The notes under the pieces are model-generated. The model made no database searches, had not been told where the DNA came from, and saw nothing but the letters and a program-made list of their open reading frames with translations. This document shows, piece by piece, positions 63,291 through 64,000 of a stretch of DNA of 64,000 nucleotides. The translations under genes were made by a program, and so were the position numbers. The DNA is taken from positions 33,556 to 97,555 of the forward strand of contig JBGAHR010000012.1 of assembly GCA_044226045.1 (NCBI GenBank). Direction: 5' to 3'. This DNA comes from Endoryza sp044226045. GTDB taxonomy: Bacteria; Bacteroidota; Bacteroidia; Chitinophagales; Chitinophagaceae. The first letter of the stretch is position 1, and the number at the start of each line of letters is the position of its first letter.

Positions 63291-63664
63291 ATGGCAAGCG
63301 CGAGCACATAGCTCAATTTTCCGGTCAACACGGAAGAAGCCTTGCTGTCTTATCAATCCGAATTCGGAACTGAATTGACGGCACCGGGTATCCGCAGTTG
63401 AGGAGATGAACCTGCCCCTGAAGGAGCCCCTGCCCTGCCCGATCCTTTCAAAAAAATGGTGATGGAACAGATGCGCCTGAAGAATTGGGATTTTCCGTTA
63501 CCTTCGGAAACAACTCCTTTATCTGCCTGAATCCGGACTCATAAGAAGAAACAAAAAAAACTGTTGGACGCCCTGGCCGAAAGGGAAGTGTACAGATGGC
63601 TTTGGAAGAAATGTTCCGGGGCGCTTACTTCGGAACATTGAAAGATAAATTCGTCGTTCTGTGA
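63291..63664 (+). pseudogene. Decayed gene with internal stops and frameshifts
   Basis: From an ATG at 63291 one frame reads NTEEALLSYQSEFGTELTAP and DPFKKMVMEQMRLKNWDFPL, but is broken by TAG after six codons and TGA after 36 and 84 or so codons. After frame changes the likely end REVYRW and EEMFRGAYFGTLKDKFVVL runs to a TGA at 63662-63664. The family is not recognised. Together with the following spacer this explains the 460 bases between the two neighbouring genes. Confidence 0.6.
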
Positions 63665-63717
63665 ATGTTTAACTGTACGGCTTCCTGATCAATCACACAC
63701 TAAAACCAATCAACTAT

Positions 63718-64000
63718 ATGAAAAAGCTGAACACCTGGTACTGGATCACGACTATTCTTATCGCATTGTATATGCTTTTTACAGCCTATGGCAGTGTACT
63801 CAAAAATAAAGAGTCGATCGACTTCATCAACGGAATCATGGGATTCCCGGTTTATTTTATTCCATTTATTGGAGTCGCCAAAGTGTTGGGTTGCATTGGA
63901 ATTCTTATTCCGGGTTTTAAAATTTTAAAGCATTGGGCCTATGCAGGGTTGTTCTTCGACCTGGTTGCCGCCATTTATTCCGTTTTGCAAATCGGGCCAT
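63718..64000 (+). CDS. DoxX-like membrane protein (cut by the window end)
   Basis: The first 94 residues of a membrane protein: helix WYWITTILIALYMLFTAYG, a GFPVYFIPFIGVAKVLGCIG segment and GFKILKHWAYAGLFFDLVAA, matching the DoxX-like layout in which a Lys/Gly-rich helix pair (KVLGxxxLL) follows the first helix. The remaining part lies beyond the window. Function of these small four-helix proteins is mostly unknown. Confidence 0.8.
   Translation, partial: MKKLNTWYWITTILIALYMLFTAYGSVLKNKESIDFINGIMGFPVYFIPFIGVAKVLGCIGILIPGFKILKHWAYAGLFFDLVAAIYSVLQIGP

Overview
The window looks like a chromosomal segment of a Bacteroidota bacterium, most likely of the Chitinophagaceae type. The signs are a SusC/SusD pair, TonB-dependent receptors with carboxypeptidase-regulatory N-termini, a LytS/LytTR pair, TlpA-type secreted thioredoxins, WG-repeat and HXXEE proteins, weak Shine-Dalgarno use and a TATATTTG -7 box. 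Genus assignment is inference only.

Region 1 (0.5-14.1 kb, minus strand) is a rhamnose and rhamnogalacturonan-I operon read from right to left: RhaT symporter, aldolase/dehydrogenase fusion (RhaEW type), L-rhamnose isomerase (RhaI type), rhamnulokinase, then GH78 alpha-rhamnosidase, GH88 unsaturated uronyl hydrolase, GH51 arabinofuranosidase, GH53 galactanase and an SDR. Side chains and backbone of pectin would be cut outside the cytoplasm, and rhamnose imported and split to central metabolites. No regulator and no SusCD lie in the cluster.

Region 2 (14.2-30 kb) is housekeeping and stress: VOC and DinB-like proteins beside a GlxA-type AraC regulator, a DUF695 protein, an esterase, a Kup potassium transporter divergent from a KdpD/KdpE-like pair without kdpFABC, a class V aminotransferase, TlpA and MgtC proteins, and KatG.

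Region 3 (30.6-45 kb) carries a SusC-SusD-DUF1735 outer-membrane unit without glycosidases, a second TonB receptor, an SMP-30-like propeller protein, a Crp/Fnr regulator, Sua5/TsaC and a glycerophosphodiesterase.

Region 4 (45.2-59.7 kb) begins with an intact subclass B1 metallo-beta-lactamase and ends with a truncated, almost identical copy of its 3' end. Between them are small membrane and secreted proteins and many decaying genes: a LytTR-type membrane protein, a VOC protein, an alpha/beta hydrolase and several unknowns with internal stops or frameshifts.

Region 5 (59.9-64 kb) holds a WG-repeat protein, an array of ten hairpin repeats of terminator type running into a pseudo-tRNA and an intact tRNA-Pro, a BNR-repeat lipoprotein, another decayed gene and the start of a DoxX-like gene.

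Several gaps between genes hold mosaics of short-period repeats (GTTTGCG, GGAAAC, GTGAAACG, GCGCTGA units). One of them contains a 12-base run of N. No complete insertion sequence, prophage, CRISPR array or rRNA operon was seen.
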